A DNA stretch of 64,000 nt from Burhinus oedicnemus. Its lineage: Eukaryota; Chordata; Aves; Charadriiformes; Burhinidae. Below, piece after piece: positions 62,721-64,000 of this stretch. Location: positions 1,340,396-1,404,395 of the forward strand of contig VFFE01007646.1 in NCBI GenBank assembly GCA_008921705.1. The letters run 5' to 3'. The notes under the pieces were generated by a model. It had not been told where the DNA came from, did not search any database, and saw only the letters and a list, made by a program, of their open reading frames with translations. The translations under genes were made by a program, and so were the position numbers. Within the stretch, counting starts at the first letter, position 1. Each line of letters starts with the position of its first letter.

Positions 62721-63060
62721 GCAGATGTGAAGTACCTTTGGGTGATACAATGTTTGGCAATTTAAGAAACTGCTTCATCCTGCCCTGCCGTTGCCATGTC
62801 ATCTGAGGCCCACTTACCAAGGGACGAAACAGAGGTGGCAGGACAGGGCAGGCTCTCACCCCTCTGCAGATCACAGGAAGCCAAGAACCTCTACCTTGCT
62901 TATTTACCTTTTGAGGGGAGCAACTTGAGCTTTTATTATTCTTAATTTTACACCTTAGAGGAATGGAATAAAGGTGTAAAAATCCTCTTTAAAGAGTTGG
63001 CTGGAGCTTCTTGTTCTCCATCTCCCCCCTTTGGAGCGAGGGTGCCTACATCATCTCTGC
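62721..63060. other. Unique non-coding spacer
   Basis: Nothing recognised. The 61-codon minus-strand frame at 62689-62874 has no known features. Confidence 0.45.
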
Positions 63061-63710
63061 TGTTCCACTATAATCAGTGGCTCCCACTGCCCACAGTTTT
63101 GGTAAAGCAATCTGTCCGTTTTCTTCAAATGAGTTAACATGATTTTTTTTGTCTTTTTAAATGAAAAGCCGTCTGTTGTGTCCTAATCTGCAAACTGCTC
63201 TTTTGTGGGATTTCCTCCTCCCCTTGCCCCCTCCACAATTGAGTTGCTTCATATGTTTTGGGATGTTTGTTAAGAATTCACTGTTTCTCTAGAATACTGC
63301 ATCCAACATGGTCTCCTCTTCAGCAGTCCACAAGTGACTCTAGAATGTATGGCCCTCTTCACCCCAAATGTACCATTTATCATACTTAATTTAATTTTCA
63401 AGAGATTCTCTGTACAACTCTACTCACCAGCACAGGCCTGGTGAGTGCCACATTCCACTGCCTAGCAAGTAACCAACTCCTCATCTCAAGTATGTACTTT
63501 TATATGCTAATGCATAGATATGCAGTCCATCTCCAAAAATAAATTACAGATAATCTTTATCTATTTACATATTCTGAGCAGGGGAAAGAACAACTGGAAA
63601 TTGGAGCCAAATAGTTTATCTTGCAAGCGTCAGTACTAACCCACATGGGGTTCTATATTGTTGATTCAATCTGGCTCCATTTTATTTTTTTGATAGTGCC
63701 AGTCTCCCTT
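63061..63710. promoter_or_regulatory. Candidate conserved non-coding blocks
   Basis: There are two adjacent repeat-free blocks. The first (63061-63300) has GAGTTAACATGATTTTTTTT and AAAAGCCGTCTGTTGTGTCC. The second (63470-63700) has TATATGCTAATGCATAGATA, with POU-like ATGCTAATGCAT, and CAGATAATCTTTATC. No open frame above 60 codons occurs on either strand. Conservation is inferred, not tested. Confidence 0.22.
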
Positions 63711-64000
63711 CCTTCTCATTATTACCTTCAGCCAGAAGGAAAAAAAGAGGCTGATACTTATTCCAGCCATGAATCAGCAAACAGAAGATAGTACATGAGC
63801 ATTCAGGCTGGCATCTTCCCTAAAGAGATTAATTGTGGCAAGCTTGCTTGGCCTTCTGCCACTTTATACTCCTGCATAACAATCTCTGCATGGCATTTCT
63901 GTTAGCCATCCTGCCCCTCTAAATGAGCATAGATAGTTAGTGTAATTGTGCTCTCTAACTAGTCGAAAAGAGGGAATTAGCTGCCCTTTACTTTCTGCTC
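63711..64000. other. Unique non-coding DNA to right edge
   Basis: No repeat, gene or RNA recognised. The sequence continues past the window. Confidence 0.45.

Noticed and set aside
1..64000. Bacterial features, CRISPR arrays, operons, toxin genes
   Set aside because: Composition, repeat families and lack of compact genes are those of a bird nuclear genome; no regularly spaced repeats were seen.

Overview
This window looks like non-coding nuclear DNA from a bird. The evidence is its interspersed repeats: two 3' ends of CR1 LINEs (the dominant retrotransposon of bird genomes), a solo endogenous-retrovirus LTR of a type common in birds, and degraded fragments that resemble very old amniote/sauropsid repeats. 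The background is AT-rich and CpG-poor, unique sequence dominates, and simple repeats are short. The species cannot be read from the sequence.

I find no host protein-coding gene. The longest open frames (193, 159, 133, 128, 127 and 123 codons) have no recognisable domain and run through low-complexity or unremarkable DNA. I could not assign any splice-flanked exon. The only recognisable protein sequence is the C-terminal end of CR1 ORF2, at bases 3-323 (+) and, as its last 15 codons only, at 59839-59887 (-). No tRNA, rRNA, CRISPR array or bacterial-style operon is present.

Layout: a CR1 3' end runs off the left edge (1-405). Then come about 39 kb of mostly unique DNA with old repeat fragments at 8155-8345, 20833-20897, 26651-26800 and 29280-30145. 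A solo LTR with visible TATA box and poly(A) signal lies at 39652-40417. About 19 kb of further unique DNA follows, with a (TA)16 microsatellite at 45003-45034. A short, 5'-truncated CR1 on the minus strand is at 59760-59900, and unique DNA continues to the right edge.

The organisation fits an intergenic gene desert or a very long intron. Several AT-rich blocks look, by eye, like conserved non-coding elements: homeodomain-, POU-octamer- or FOX-like words, retained CpGs and no repeat. They are near 1.6-1.95, 9.1-9.4, 17.1-17.3, 25.0-25.5, 33.4-33.7, 36.5-36.7, 47.2-47.6, 49.4-49.7, 55.1-56.0, 62.2-62.7 and 63.1-63.7 kb. This is inference; only a cross-species alignment can confirm it. I found no convincing previously undescribed system. 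The best leads are these candidate enhancers, the old repeat fragments that may have been exapted, and two compact CpG clusters.
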